From assembly GCA_009698815.1 (NCBI GenBank), contig WLPJ01000002.1, forward strand, positions 1-64,000: DNA of 64,000 bases, given 5' to 3'. Source of the DNA: Actinomycetota bacterium. GTDB taxonomy: Bacteria > Actinomycetota > Actinomycetes > Nanopelagicales > Nanopelagicaceae. The position numbers and the translations under genes are program-made. The notes beneath the pieces are model-generated. The model did no database searches and was not told the origin of the DNA. It saw only the letters and a list, made by a program, of their open reading frames with translations. Position 1 is the stretch's first letter. The number at the start of each line of letters is the position of its first letter. Positions 9,411-18,725 of the stretch are shown here, piece by piece.

Positions 9411-9752
9411 ATGATTGATGGAATCGGTATTGATGTCGTTGATATCGCGCGCTTTGCCGAATCCCTCGAACGAACCCCAGCTTTGCGTGAGAAATTATTT
9501 ACTCCGGCTGAATCTTTAAAACCAATTGCTTCACTTGCGGCGCGCTTTGCTGCAAAAGAGGCTTTGGCTAAAGCACTTAACGCGGGCCGCGGGCTTAATT
9601 GGCATGAGGCTGAAGTAATTAACCATGAAAGTGGCAAGCCAGATTTTCTCTTTCGCGGTGAAATCGCCGAGTTAATAGATGGTGCAACTGTGCATTTATC
9701 ACTTTCACACGATGCCGGAATCGCATCTGCCATGGTTGTGATTGAGAGATGA
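9411..9752 (+). CDS. acpS: Holo-[acyl-carrier-protein] synthase
   Basis: AcpS transfers 4'-phosphopantetheine from CoA to acyl carrier protein, activating fatty acid synthesis; 113 aa, normal for the family. The Mg-binding Asp8 is in [12 protein letters not shown] and the second acidic residue, Glu50, is in [12 protein letters not shown]. The C-terminal strand reads [23 protein letters not shown] element 7 nt upstream suggests a leaderless start. It overlaps alr by 4 bp (ATGA), so translation is probably coupled. Confidence 0.95.
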   Translation: MIDGIGIDVVDIARFAESLERTPALREKLFTPAESLKPIASLAARFAAKEALAKALNAGRGLNWHEAEVINHESGKPDFLFRGEIAELIDGATVHLSLSHDAGIASAMVVIER

Positions 9753-10849
9753 CAAATCGCGCAGAAGTAGTTATTAATTTATCTGCAATCAAGTCAAATG
9801 TGGCAACTCTTAAGGCAAAGGCCGGCGTTGATCTAATGGCAGTTGTTAAAGCCGATGCTTACGGTCATGGCCTTGTTCCAGTTGCAAAGGCGGCACTCGA
9901 TGGTGGCGCAACTTGGTTAGGTGTTGCACTGCTTGAGGAGGCAATTGCACTTCGCGCTGCCGGAATTACTGCGCCAATTCTGGCTTGGTTAGTTCCATCT
10001 GGTTCTGATTTTCAGAGCGCCGTCGATAAAGACATCGATCTTGCTGTTTCATCAATTAAAGCACTAGATGAGATCAGAGCACTTAAAGGTGCCAAGCGCC
10101 CGCGTATTCATCTAGAAGTAGATACCGGAATGACTCGCGGTGGTTTTCTATCTGAATGCTGCGAGATAGATATCAATCACTTGCAGGGCGTTGAGATAGT
10201 TGGAATCTTTTCTCACTTTGCGCGCGCCGATGAACCAGGGCAAGCTCAGAATTTAGAACAATTAAATCGCTTTAAGAAGATGGTGGCTAACTTAGATTCT
10301 TTAGGATTTACCAACTTAATCCGCCACCTTTCTAATTCGGCGGCCACCCTTGTGGATCACACATCAGCTTTTGACATGGTGCGCACCGGAATTGCCATGT
10401 ATGGCTTAACTCCAGATTTAAACCATTTAGGAACTTCGCAATCATTGGGGCTAAAACCCGCAATGACTTTGCGGGCCAAATTACATTTGGTAAAAGCTGT
10501 GCCAGCGGGTTCACCTGTTGGTTATGGTGCAACTGAAAAAACAAAATCTGAGACAAAACTTGGCATAGTTGCTATGGGATATGCCGACGGAATTCCTCGC
10601 ATCGCTAAAGGTGCGGGCATATTCTTTAACGGCAAACGCGCACCAATTATTGGCCGCGTATCAATGGATCAATTTGTCGTGAATTTAGGTGCGCAATCTT
10701 CTGCGCAAACAGGGGATTGGGTAACTATTTTTGGTCCAGGAGATGCGGGTGAATACACAGCAGATGATTGGGGTGGCGCATCTGGTTCAATTAACTACGA
10801 GATTGTCACGCGAATTGGGCCGCGTGTGCCTAGAATCTACGAATTATGA
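9749..10849 (+). CDS. alr: Alanine racemase
   Basis: This PLP enzyme interconverts L- and D-alanine for peptidoglycan; 366 aa. The PLP lysine is Lys34 in [11 protein letters not shown]. The C-terminal domain carries the catalytic tyrosine region PVGYGATEK and the conserved [13 protein letters not shown]. It overlaps acpS upstream and livG downstream (both ATGA), so it is the first step into the Liv transporter genes. In Mycobacterium alr is followed by the tsaE group; here about 6.4 kb of transporter and hydrolase genes lies between. Confidence 0.97.
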   Translation: MTNRAEVVINLSAIKSNVATLKAKAGVDLMAVVKADAYGHGLVPVAKAALDGGATWLGVALLEEAIALRAAGITAPILAWLVPSGSDFQSAVDKDIDLAVSSIKALDEIRALKGAKRPRIHLEVDTGMTRGGFLSECCEIDINHLQGVEIVGIFSHFARADEPGQAQNLEQLNRFKKMVANLDSLGFTNLIRHLSNSAATLVDHTSAFDMVRTGIAMYGLTPDLNHLGTSQSLGLKPAMTLRAKLHLVKAVPAGSPVGYGATEKTKSETKLGIVAMGYADGIPRIAKGAGIFFNGKRAPIIGRVSMDQFVVNLGAQSSAQTGDWVTIFGPGDAGEYTADDWGGASGSINYEIVTRIGPRVPRIYEL

Positions 10850-11607
10850 GCGAGGCGATGTTGCACGCAAAAGGGGTAAGCATCTCCTTCGGCGGTCTCA
10901 AGGCACTTCATGATGTTCATTTAGAACTGCGCCCCAATGAAGTAGTTGGCGTTATCGGTCCAAATGGCGCTGGCAAGACAACTCTCTTTAACGCTATTTG
11001 CGGATTAGTAACTCCAGATTCTGGAACTTTTGAATTTGGCGGCAAGAAACGCAATTGGCCGCGTACAGATGAATTAGTAGATCTCGGAATCTCTCGCACC
11101 CTGCAAGGCGTTGGGCTATTTCCCGAGTTAACTGTTTTGGAAAATGTAATGGTTGGCGCGCAGAAGTTAGCTAAGACCGGTTTGATTTCAGCAGCCCTTG
11201 GAACCAATAAACACGAAGAGGAAGTATTGCGCGATAAAGCGATGCGCGCACTAGATCGTGTTTACGCCGGAACACTTGCCAATCGCCGAGCAGATACTTT
11301 GGCCTACCCAGATACCAAGCGAGTTGCGATTGCTCGCGCACTCGTCTCTGAACCCAAGATCTTGATGTTAGATGAACCTGCAGGTGGCCTTGGTCCGCAA
11401 GATATTGAATGGATGAATAATCTAATCCGTAACCTAACCGCAAACATGTCGATCTTAATTGTTGAGCACCATATGGATGTCGTTATGAGCGTTTGCGATC
11501 GACTTTATGTTTTGAACTTTGGTGAAGTAATCTCTAGCGGAGATGCCGAAAAAGTTCGTCGTGATCCAGCAGTAATCGCCGCATACCTCGGAACCGGGGT
11601 CGCGTAA
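10846..11607 (+). CDS. livG: Branched-chain amino acid ABC transporter ATP-binding protein LivG
   Basis: This is one of two ATPases that power a high-affinity amino acid importer; 253 aa. Walker A GPNGAGKTT is at residues 38-46, followed by the LivG-typical TLQGVGLFPELTVLENVMVG, Walker B ILMLDEPAGGLGPQD and switch His in LIVEHHMDVVM. The signature segment reads DTLAYPDTKRVAIARAL rather than LSYGxQR, the looser form often seen in LivG. ATGA overlap with alr and a one-base overlap with livF indicate a single operon. Confidence 0.92.
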   Translation: MSEAMLHAKGVSISFGGLKALHDVHLELRPNEVVGVIGPNGAGKTTLFNAICGLVTPDSGTFEFGGKKRNWPRTDELVDLGISRTLQGVGLFPELTVLENVMVGAQKLAKTGLISAALGTNKHEEEVLRDKAMRALDRVYAGTLANRRADTLAYPDTKRVAIARALVSEPKILMLDEPAGGLGPQDIEWMNNLIRNLTANMSILIVEHHMDVVMSVCDRLYVLNFGEVISSGDAEKVRRDPAVIAAYLGTGVA

Positions 11608-12314
11608 TGTTAAGAATTGATAATTTAACTGTTGATCATGGCGCGATCCGCGCACTGCATGGCGTCAGCTTTAACGTTGAAAAAGGCCAACTCGCTGCCG
11701 TTATTGGAGCCAATGGTGCTGGAAAAACTACTTTATTGCGCACTTTATCTGGGCTAAATAAAGCCAGCGAAGGACAGGCGCATTGGAATGATCACAACAT
11801 TTTGCACTCAAAGCCAGAAAAGCTAGTTCGCCATGGCATTACACATGTCTGTGAAGGTAAGTCAGTTATCCCTGAATTAACTGTTTCGGAGAATTTAGAA
11901 CTTGGTTCTCTTTGGCGCCGCAATCGCAGCGAATCTGCGCAGTCAAAGAGAGAAGTCCTTGAACTTTTCCCTCGACTGGGTGAGCGATTATCACAACGCG
12001 CTGATTCTTTATCGGGTGGTGAACGACAGATGTTGGCGCTCGGGCGATCAATTATGTCTAAACCAGAACTACTTTTATTGGATGAGCCATCACTTGGATT
12101 AGCACCACTTGTTATCGAACAAATTTTTCAAGCGATCCGTGACTTAACAACTGCCAAAGGGTTAACCGTGATCTTGGTTGAGCAGAATGCTATGGGCGCG
12201 CTAAAGATTGCAGATGTCGGAATAGTTTTAAATCTTGGATCAATTGCAGCCTCCGGAAGTGCAGCTGCACTCAAAGACGACCCAGCAGTGCGCGCTGCTT
12301 ACTTGGGATTCTGA
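11607..12314 (+). CDS. livF: Branched-chain amino acid ABC transporter ATP-binding protein LivF
   Basis: This is the second ATPase of the Liv-type importer, 235 aa. Walker A GANGAGKTT (34-42), the LivF-type HVCEGKSVIPELTVSENL, signature LSGGERQMLALGR and Walker B LLLLDEPSLGLAPLV are all intact. It is paired tail-to-head with livG and followed 2 bp later by livH. LivG and LivF are expected to form a heterodimer under the LivH/LivM pore. Substrates of this family include Leu/Ile/Val but also other amino acids, amides and urea, so specificity is not fixed by sequence here. Confidence 0.92.
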   Translation: MLRIDNLTVDHGAIRALHGVSFNVEKGQLAAVIGANGAGKTTLLRTLSGLNKASEGQAHWNDHNILHSKPEKLVRHGITHVCEGKSVIPELTVSENLELGSLWRRNRSESAQSKREVLELFPRLGERLSQRADSLSGGERQMLALGRSIMSKPELLLLDEPSLGLAPLVIEQIFQAIRDLTTAKGLTVILVEQNAMGALKIADVGIVLNLGSIAASGSAAALKDDPAVRAAYLGF

Positions 12315-12316
12315 TC

Positions 12317-13225
12317 ATGTTTGAATTAATAAATACGCTACTAATCGGCATCACCGCCGGCTCTATTTATTCATTAATGGCGATCTCAATTGTCTTGGTC
12401 TGGCGCAGTACGCGTGTGGTCAACTTTGCCGCCGGCGGATTGGCACTGGCATCTTCTTTTGTTGGCGCTGCGATTTTAGAGAAGACAGGTTCATTCTGGA
12501 TCGCTCTGCCACTTGCAATGGTGGCAGGCGCGATATTTTCCGCGTTTATCGAATACTTCTTCCTGCGTCCGCTACTTAAGCGATCAGGTGATCAAGGCGC
12601 AGAAATATTCTTACCGATAATTGCAACCCTAGGTCTGCTTGGCATAATTAAAACAATCCTTAACTACATCTACGGTGATCGAATCGGAGCGCTGCCACCT
12701 CCGCTGCCAGATAAAGGATTTGTTGTCTCTGGCGAAAGTATCGCCTTATCTCCGATGCGGTTGCTGATCCTAGGAATAGTCCTTTTATTGATGATTTCGC
12801 TAACTTTAATTTTCCAACGCACCAACCTTGGTTTGTCACTTCGCGCGTCATCCTTCGCGCCTGAGATTTCTCGGCTGGCAGGTATTCGGGTTGATTTCAT
12901 TCGTACGGTGGGTTGGGCAATCTCGGGAGCCGCAGGTGCAACAGCTGGAATCCTGCAGACCACAAATGGTTCCGGCTCGGTATCACCTGAATCATTTGAA
13001 TTTAGTTTGTTACTTGTATTTGGTTTCGTCGCGGCAGTAATAGGTGGCATTGAAAGTTTGGTTGGTGCAGTCCTTGGTGGCCTAACACTTGGAATTATTC
13101 TCGCGATAATCCTTATGTATGTCGGCGGATCACTTGTCTTCATCGCGGCTTTCTTAATTTTGATTTTAGTTTTGTTATTGAGACCGCAGGGAATTATCGG
13201 AGCGAAAGGTGGGCGTCGTGCATAA
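12317..13225 (+). CDS. livH: Branched-chain amino acid ABC transporter permease LivH
   Basis: LivH is an inner-membrane permease of the Liv family; 302 aa with about eight hydrophobic segments. The family N-terminus is clear (LLIGITAGSIYSLMAISIVL and WRSTRVVNFAAGGLAL), as is the LivH/M coupling region (LGLSLRASSFAPEISRLAGI). It starts 2 bp after the livF stop and its 3' end overlaps livM by 17 bp. This supports one translationally coupled livGFHM unit. Confidence 0.92.
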   Translation: MFELINTLLIGITAGSIYSLMAISIVLVWRSTRVVNFAAGGLALASSFVGAAILEKTGSFWIALPLAMVAGAIFSAFIEYFFLRPLLKRSGDQGAEIFLPIIATLGLLGIIKTILNYIYGDRIGALPPPLPDKGFVVSGESIALSPMRLLILGIVLLLMISLTLIFQRTNLGLSLRASSFAPEISRLAGIRVDFIRTVGWAISGAAGATAGILQTTNGSGSVSPESFEFSLLLVFGFVAAVIGGIESLVGAVLGGLTLGIILAIILMYVGGSLVFIAAFLILILVLLLRPQGIIGAKGGRRA

Positions 13226-14198
13226 ACGCCACGTCACCAATAAGCACCGCTTTATCGGTTTTGTCCTGATCGGATTATTGGTTTATATCCTAAGCAACAC
13301 AGTTGACGAATGGAAATCTTTCCAAGGCGCAACGATCGCTGTCTATGTTGTTGCAATTGCATCTATAATTTTATTAACAGGTTATTCAGGTCAAATTTCA
13401 CTTGGTCATGGCGCGCTATTAGCAATTGGCGCATACACCGCAGCGCTCACGCAAATTTATCTGCACCTGCCAGTTTGGATTTGTTTTGTAGCCGCCGTTT
13501 TGGTTACCTCGTTATTTGGAGCACTACTTGGATCGGCCGCCGCAAGGCTTTCTGGACCATATCTAGCTGGAACAACTCTGGCACTTGCCGTTGGATTGCC
13601 TTCGATTGCAAATCAATTTTCATTCTTAGGCGGCGAACAAGGAATTTCATTTGATGCGGGTTGGCCGCCACTTTCATTTGGGGAAGCGTTCACTCAATAC
13701 AAATGGTTCTTCTGGATTACCTCACTCGCTGCGCTAATAATGATGTGGTGGATCCAAAATCTATTGCGCTCTCGTTATGGCCGAACCTGGCGCGCAGTTA
13801 AGACCAATGAAGTTGCCGCAGAATTGGCTGGTATCCATCTGGCCCGATCTAAGGTCCTGGCCTTCACCGTCAGCGCCGGGATCGCTGGAATGGCCGGGGC
13901 CCTGCTGGCTGCGACCATAAATAACGTCTCTCCGAGCGCTTTCCCGCTTGCGCTCTCATTTTCATTGGCTACTGGAGCCGTCCTATCTGGCGTAAACACC
14001 CTCGGAGGCGTCATGATTGGGGCAGTAGCACTGGTTGCGATCCCCGAAATCGCCTCATTGGTCGCAGACCGATGGAGCGGCTCCGAATCCGTGGCCTCGT
14101 TATTGCCTGACTTCATTGTCAGCGCACTCTTAATTTTGACGGTCTTCTTGGCGCCGAAAGGTCCGATCGAAAAGTTTTGGTCGCGTCATGTTAAGTAA
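13209..14198 (+). CDS. livM: Branched-chain amino acid ABC transporter permease LivM
   Basis: LivM is the second permease of the Liv-type importer; 329 aa, highly hydrophobic. Diagnostic stretches are LTGYSGQISLGHGALLAIGA and RSRYGRTWRAVKTNEVAAEL, the LivM coupling helix. GTG 13209 overlaps livH by 17 bp; a second in-frame GTG at 13218 would shorten it by three residues and is equally possible. The binding-protein gene follows 78 bp later, after a weak hairpin at 14199-14224. Confidence 0.92.
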   Translation: MGVVHKRHVTNKHRFIGFVLIGLLVYILSNTVDEWKSFQGATIAVYVVAIASIILLTGYSGQISLGHGALLAIGAYTAALTQIYLHLPVWICFVAAVLVTSLFGALLGSAAARLSGPYLAGTTLALAVGLPSIANQFSFLGGEQGISFDAGWPPLSFGEAFTQYKWFFWITSLAALIMMWWIQNLLRSRYGRTWRAVKTNEVAAELAGIHLARSKVLAFTVSAGIAGMAGALLAATINNVSPSAFPLALSFSLATGAVLSGVNTLGGVMIGAVALVAIPEIASLVADRWSGSESVASLLPDFIVSALLILTVFLAPKGPIEKFWSRHVK

Positions 14199-14224
14199 GC
14201 GTTAACCTGCTCGTAAGATAACGC
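14199..14224 (+). other. Intercistronic hairpin between livM and livJ
   Basis: GCGTTA (14199-14204) can pair with TAACGC (14219-14224) across a 14-nt loop, directly after the livM stop. There is no T-run, so it looks more like an mRNA processing or stabilising element than a terminator. It could let the abundant binding protein be expressed differently from the permeases. Confidence 0.35.
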
Positions 14225-14276
14225 TCACTAAGCAGTACAGATCTACCCCGCTATACCCCTCGATGGAAGGAAAAAT

Positions 14277-15584
14277 ATGATCAGAACGACTCGTCGGAAG
14301 TTTCTCGTAGCTTCCGCGGTGATGGCTGCAACTGCGCTCTCACTCTCTGTTATGCCGGCACAAGCATTCTCGCCGCGTTCAGAAGTAGGCGTGACTTCAA
14401 CCGCAATCAAACTCGGCATTACCTTGCCAATGAAAGGCTCAGCCAGTTACGGATACAACCAACTCCCTGGAGCGATGAAGGCATATTTTGATTATGTCAA
14501 CGCAAACGGTGGAGTAAATGGCCGCAAGATTAGCCTCGTTGTAAAAGATGACGGTTACCTTCCAAAGCAGGCAATTCAAAATACTCAAGATTTAATTGGT
14601 AAAGATAAGGTCATGGCAGTTATCGGAGCACTTGGAACAGCGAATAATAAGGCTGTTGCATCTGCGGTAAACCTTGGCCGTCGCGGAATCCCAAGCCTCT
14701 TCATTAACACTGGCTTCAGCGGATTCAATGATCGCAAAGCATTCCCAACTTCATCAACACTCTTGCCTTCATACATCATGGAAGCAAAGATGATGAGTAA
14801 GTATGTAAAAGAAACTTACCCAGGCAAGAAAACTTGCATGTTGTATCAGGATGATGACTTTGGCGATGACGCACTAGTCGGCTTCGACAAGACACACGGT
14901 GACCTCGACTTCGCAGTCAAGGTTGCATACCCATCACTTTCACAAGGTGTAGCTGGCGTTCCAGATTCATGGATCACTAAGTTCAAAGCTGGCGGCTGCG
15001 AAGTGCAGATCGTCTTCGGTGTTGCAAGTGCAACCTTGTACACAGTCTTGGCTGCGGTTAAAGCACAGTATGCACCTAAGTGGATCCTTGGTTCAGTTGG
15101 TGCCGATATCGGTTCAATTAATCCAGCCACCGTTCCTTACATCATTGGCTCAACTTCGATGTCATTTATGCCATCCGTCGTAGATCCAAAGGATGCGTAC
15201 GTTACTCAATTCAAGGAAATTAATACCAAGTACAACGTTGGCGCAAAGTTCAATAGCTGGGCGCTCATCGGTATGAACACAGCATTCATCGCAGTGCAAG
15301 CGCTAAAGGCAGCTGGTAAGAACCCAACTCGCAAATCGCTCCTTGCCGCAATCGATGCCAGTGGTTCTACTTTCCCTAACGCAGCACTTGTTCCTTTGAA
15401 TTATTCAAAGACAAGCAACGTTGGTCTAAACGGATACTGGTTCGGTACTTTCAATAAGACTGGCGACCTAGTTCCAAATGACACCTTCACCTACACCGTG
15501 TACACAACTGATTCAGGTACCGGCCCGGTTGAAAAATCAAGCTATTCACGTCCTGCAATGCCAGCGAAGGGATTGCCAAACTAA
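14277..15584 (+). CDS. livJ: Liv-type ABC transporter substrate-binding protein, exported
   Basis: This 435-aa extracellular binding protein of the Leu/Ile/Val-binding (periplasmic-binding type I) family follows its transporter genes. The N-terminus has a signal peptide with a twin-arginine-like start (TTRRKFLVAS), a hydrophobic core and a likely cleavage after MPAQA. There is no lipobox cysteine, unusual for a Gram-positive binding protein. The mature part starts with a typical LivJ strand (TAIKLGITLPMKGSASYG) and includes the hinge-region motif VNGRKISLVVKDDGY. SD GGAAGGA precedes ATG 14277. The stop overlaps the next start (TAATG), tying it to a secreted hydrolase. Confidence 0.9.
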   Translation: MIRTTRRKFLVASAVMAATALSLSVMPAQAFSPRSEVGVTSTAIKLGITLPMKGSASYGYNQLPGAMKAYFDYVNANGGVNGRKISLVVKDDGYLPKQAIQNTQDLIGKDKVMAVIGALGTANNKAVASAVNLGRRGIPSLFINTGFSGFNDRKAFPTSSTLLPSYIMEAKMMSKYVKETYPGKKTCMLYQDDDFGDDALVGFDKTHGDLDFAVKVAYPSLSQGVAGVPDSWITKFKAGGCEVQIVFGVASATLYTVLAAVKAQYAPKWILGSVGADIGSINPATVPYIIGSTSMSFMPSVVDPKDAYVTQFKEINTKYNVGAKFNSWALIGMNTAFIAVQALKAAGKNPTRKSLLAAIDASGSTFPNAALVPLNYSKTSNVGLNGYWFGTFNKTGDLVPNDTFTYTVYTTDSGTGPVEKSSYSRPAMPAKGLPN

Positions 15585-17215
15585 TGAGAACTACATCGTT
15601 TAAATCACGCGCATTTGCGCTAGTTTCAACAACTGCGTTGCTTGCAACGCTCGTAGTCGCTGCTCCAGCAAACGCTGCAGCAACCGGCCCAACTTGTGAT
15701 GGAAAAACTCCAGTACAAACCTGTACCGGAACCACATCAGATGGTGCCGCGTACAAGATGGCTGTACCTGCCACATTCAATGGCACTGTCACAGTTTGGT
15801 CACACGGCTTCGGTGGAAACACAACGATTCCGGGTTACTTTGCAGTCGATTCATCTGCACAAATCGCACCAAACATTGGTGGATCTAACGGCGGAAATGC
15901 TGAAATCGTTAAATACCTAACCGATAAAGGCGTTGCCGTAATCGGTTCAGGATTTAGCACTCAGGGCTGGAACCTCGATGAGGCTGTAAAGGCAAATGCT
16001 GAACTAATTGGCATCTTTAAGGCTAAGTTCACAACTACCACAAAGGTTGTGGCATGGGGTTACTCAATGGGCGGCGGAATTACACAAGCCTTCGCCGAGC
16101 AAAAGCCAGAGCTAATTTCATCTGCTGCGGTAATCAATCCAGTTGATGCTTGGGGCTCACAAAGTAAGTATTTCATCGATCTACTTTGGTTGATGAAGAC
16201 TTGGTTTGATCCAACAATTAAGTTATCTGGTTATGCCCCGGGTGCTGGCGGAGATATGCAGATGTTGCAAGATCTCGGCAAGTACACAGCAATATTGACA
16301 GCGCTTAAGGCTGGCGTTGCAACAGGTGCTTGGCCAACAACATCTAGTGCATCTGCTAAAGAGCTACAAGCCAATGGAATTCCATCACGCAGCGCACTTT
16401 TGATGATCGGTCGCTTAGCCGGCATCAGCGCACAGAGCTCATCATTTGACGGGCTCGTCGGTCCTCCAGGAGCAGCCGCTACTGCATGGCCACTTGCTTA
16501 TGCACCAGCTCTCGCAACTCTTGAAAATATCGCAGGCGTTTTGGGTTACTCCCTACTTGGCGCTCGCGATATGCAAGCCAAGATGGGCGGAACCTCCTTT
16601 GATAATCAGACAACTGATTACTCAAAGCAGCTCAGCGATGAAGATCGTTCGGTCCATAACGCAGGTCTAAGTGGAAATAGTGCAATCGCTGGAATGCTTA
16701 AAACGCTTAATCCGCTAAATCCAGATGCACCACGCATCAAAGGCGACGCTGCAGCAATTGCAAAGTCTGCTTCAACTATGTATGAGAACACTGGCAAGAT
16801 AAAGGTGCCAACAGTGATGATGATTGGTCAACACGATCCAGTAGAACCTGCCGGAATCGTTCAGCGAATTTCTGATCTGTATGAAGCAGATTTCGCTGCG
16901 GCCAAGAAGGCTGCACTCAAAGCCGGAAAATCTGCACCTGCACGCAATCTGCAAGTTCTTTGGAGCGTAACGCCTAAGACTTGGTCAAAGTTCGATGCCG
17001 CTGGTAGCCCAATATCAATTGCGGGTACTCCAGGTACTGGACATACCAACTTCACGATGGCTCAATACAAGTTGGTTATCGACACTGCGATATCTGCAGC
17101 CGATAACGGATACTTGCCTTGGACAGGTGCGCAGTTATCGAAGGTTTACAAGGCCAAAGGTCTTGTAATCGATCGAGATACTGCTTACCCATGGATGAAG
17201 TACTACAACAAGTAA
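15584..17215 (+). CDS. Secreted alpha/beta-hydrolase-like protein
   Basis: This 543-aa exported protein has a signal peptide (about residues 1-31, ending APANA) and an alpha/beta-hydrolase core. The likely nucleophile is Ser161 in the elbow WGYSMGGG; WSHGFGGN (72-79) looks like the oxyanion region; late D and H candidates are in MIGQHDPVEPAG and GTPGTGHTNF. The substrate is unknown: esterase, lipase or peptidase are all possible. Its start overlaps the livJ stop, and a strong terminator follows, making it the last gene of the alr-liv unit. I infer that it may release a substrate for the Liv importer outside the cell. Confidence 0.75.
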   Translation: MRTTSFKSRAFALVSTTALLATLVVAAPANAAATGPTCDGKTPVQTCTGTTSDGAAYKMAVPATFNGTVTVWSHGFGGNTTIPGYFAVDSSAQIAPNIGGSNGGNAEIVKYLTDKGVAVIGSGFSTQGWNLDEAVKANAELIGIFKAKFTTTTKVVAWGYSMGGGITQAFAEQKPELISSAAVINPVDAWGSQSKYFIDLLWLMKTWFDPTIKLSGYAPGAGGDMQMLQDLGKYTAILTALKAGVATGAWPTTSSASAKELQANGIPSRSALLMIGRLAGISAQSSSFDGLVGPPGAAATAWPLAYAPALATLENIAGVLGYSLLGARDMQAKMGGTSFDNQTTDYSKQLSDEDRSVHNAGLSGNSAIAGMLKTLNPLNPDAPRIKGDAAAIAKSASTMYENTGKIKVPTVMMIGQHDPVEPAGIVQRISDLYEADFAAAKKAALKAGKSAPARNLQVLWSVTPKTWSKFDAAGSPISIAGTPGTGHTNFTMAQYKLVIDTAISAADNGYLPWTGAQLSKVYKAKGLVIDRDTAYPWMKYYNK

Positions 17216-17241
17216 TCTTTAAGTTGTAGAAAAGATCCTAC

Positions 17242-17282
17242 GAGACAGGGGTCGCGCGAGCGCGCGACCCCTGTCTCTTTTT
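17242..17282 (+). terminator. Strong rho-independent terminator
   Basis: Perfect 15-bp stem (GAGACAGGGGTCGCG 17242-17256; complement 17263-17277), 6-nt loop and TTTTT (17278-17282). It closes the alr-liv-hydrolase unit just before tsaE. Confidence 0.9.
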
Positions 17283-17288
17283 CGCTAG

Positions 17289-17294
17289 TACCCT
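17289..17294 (+). promoter_or_regulatory. -10 element for leaderless tsaE
   Basis: TACCCT (TANNNT) lies 8 nt before ATG 17303, directly after the upstream terminator. This supports ATG 17303 over the in-frame TTG at 17294, which lies inside the element. Confidence 0.4.
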
Positions 17295-17302
17295 TGACCA
17301 TT

Positions 17303-17740
17303 ATGAAGATCGCATCAGCGCAGGAGATGTTTGATCTCGGCAAGAAAATTGGTGCCCAACTTCGTGCCGGTGACCTGATTCTTCTTAACGGCCCACTTGG
17401 TGCCGGCAAAACAGTTTTGGTACAAGGAATTGGCGCCGCTCTTGGTTTTAGCGATATCACTTCACCCACCTTTGTTATCTCTCGCACCCACAATGGCGCA
17501 CTCCCGTTGATTCACGTTGATGTCTATCGATTACTTGAAAGTGGCAACCAGGCGGCTTACTTAGATGATTTAGATCTTGATTCTGCTCGCGAAAGCGCTG
17601 TCACGGTTATCGAATGGGGTGGCGCTGAATCTGCTCGGCTATCGGATGAGCGTTTAGAAATAGAGATTGATCGCACTGATGATGAAAGAGTTGTAACCGT
17701 TGCCACCATCGGACCACGTTGGTCGGGCTTTAAGTTATGA
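17303..17740 (+). CDS. tsaE: tRNA threonylcarbamoyladenosine biosynthesis ATPase TsaE
   Basis: TsaE is the small P-loop ATPase of the TsaB-TsaD-TsaE complex that makes t6A37 in ANN-decoding tRNAs; 145 aa. Walker A is GPLGAGKT (residues 30-37), followed by the family segments DITSPTFVISRTH and HVDVYRL, and VIEWGG near the C-terminus. I chose ATG 17303 over TTG 17294 because a -10-like TACCCT overlaps the TTG. It starts just after a strong terminator and overlaps tsaB by 4 bp, opening the tsaE-tsaB-rimI-tsaD operon. Confidence 0.93.
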   Translation: MKIASAQEMFDLGKKIGAQLRAGDLILLNGPLGAGKTVLVQGIGAALGFSDITSPTFVISRTHNGALPLIHVDVYRLLESGNQAAYLDDLDLDSARESAVTVIEWGGAESARLSDERLEIEIDRTDDERVVTVATIGPRWSGFKL

Positions 17741-18270
17741 CTATTTCTCTAGCAATTGATACCTCAACTTCTCGCACGATTGTTGCGATTATTGATGAAG
17801 GCAAAGTTCTGTTTGAAAGTTTTCATGAAGGCGCCACCGAACATGGCTTTGCAATCACTGAACTAGTTACCAAAGCTTTAGCCGTTTGTCCTCAACCAGA
17901 GCAGGTTGTTGTTGGTATGGGGCCAGGACCATTTACCGGACTTCGCGTCGGAATAACTTTTGCGCGAAGCTTTGCAATGGCTCGCGATATCCCAGTGATC
18001 GGAATCTGTTCCCTGGATGCAATTGCTGTCGAAAAAAGTGAATACACAGTTGCCGTAGATGCCCGTCGTAAAGAGATTTATTGGGCTAGCTATAAAGATG
18101 GCGTTCGTGTGGCTGGCCCATCAGTAAATAAACCAGCCGAAGTTGTTGCTTTTATCTTTGATGTTTATCCAGATATGCAAAAGTTGGTCGCACTAAGTCA
18201 TTCACAGAATGAAACTGAACCTATGTACTTGCGTCGCCCTGATGCGGTGCCAACTGCGGAGCGCGCATGA
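17737..18270 (+). CDS. tsaB: tRNA threonylcarbamoyladenosine biosynthesis protein TsaB
   Basis: TsaB is the ASKHA-fold partner that stabilises TsaD in the t6A complex; 177 aa, on the short side for the family (about 200-230). The N-terminus SLAIDTSTSRTIVAIID and the loop VVGMGPGPFTGLRVGITFA are diagnostic, and VDARRKEIYWASY is the family middle motif. The shorter C-terminus may be ordinary streamlining. It overlaps tsaE and rimI by 4 bp each (ATGA). Confidence 0.93.
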   Translation: MTISLAIDTSTSRTIVAIIDEGKVLFESFHEGATEHGFAITELVTKALAVCPQPEQVVVGMGPGPFTGLRVGITFARSFAMARDIPVIGICSLDAIAVEKSEYTVAVDARRKEIYWASYKDGVRVAGPSVNKPAEVVAFIFDVYPDMQKLVALSHSQNETEPMYLRRPDAVPTAERA

Positions 18271-18725
18271 TTAATTACCGTGAAGCAATTTCACTTGACT
18301 TGCCAGTTCTGGTTTCGATGGAGCGCGTACTTTTTGCGGATGCGCCTTGGTCGATGGGGCAATTCAAAGAAGAATTTAAAGGAGTGCCTAAGACTCGCTA
18401 CTTTATGGTGGCAACAGATGAGCAAGATCAGATCGTTGGATATGCCGCGGTATTAGTTGTTGCACCGGGAGTTGAAGCCGATGTCTTGACTGTGGCAGTT
18501 CTGCCAGATTTCACCCGCCAAGGTATTGCTAGCCAATTTATGGGCGAATTAGAAGCTTGGTCATCTGAAAAAGGCGCTCCGGCCATGATGCTAGAAGTAG
18601 GCGTTAATAATGCAAGTGCTATCGCTTTATATGAGAAGTTGGGTTATCAAAACATTTCAACCCGCAAGGGTTATTACGGCCCCGGCCTTGATGCGCTCGT
18701 TATGCGTAAGGAGCTAGGTGTATGA
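18267..18725 (+). CDS. rimI: Ribosomal protein S18 alanine N-acetyltransferase RimI
   Basis: RimI is a GNAT acetyltransferase; in E. coli it acetylates the N-terminus of S18, and actinobacterial homologues may act more widely. It is 152 aa. The acetyl-CoA loop ([17 protein letters not shown], giving the Q/RxxGxA motif) and the C-terminal [19 protein letters not shown] are typical. It lies between tsaB and tsaD with 4-bp overlaps on both sides, the standard actinobacterial arrangement. Confidence 0.92.
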   Translation: MINYREAISLDLPVLVSMERVLFADAPWSMGQFKEEFKGVPKTRYFMVATDEQDQIVGYAAVLVVAPGVEADVLTVAVLPDFTRQGIASQFMGELEAWSSEKGAPAMMLEVGVNNASAIALYEKLGYQNISTRKGYYGPGLDALVMRKELGV

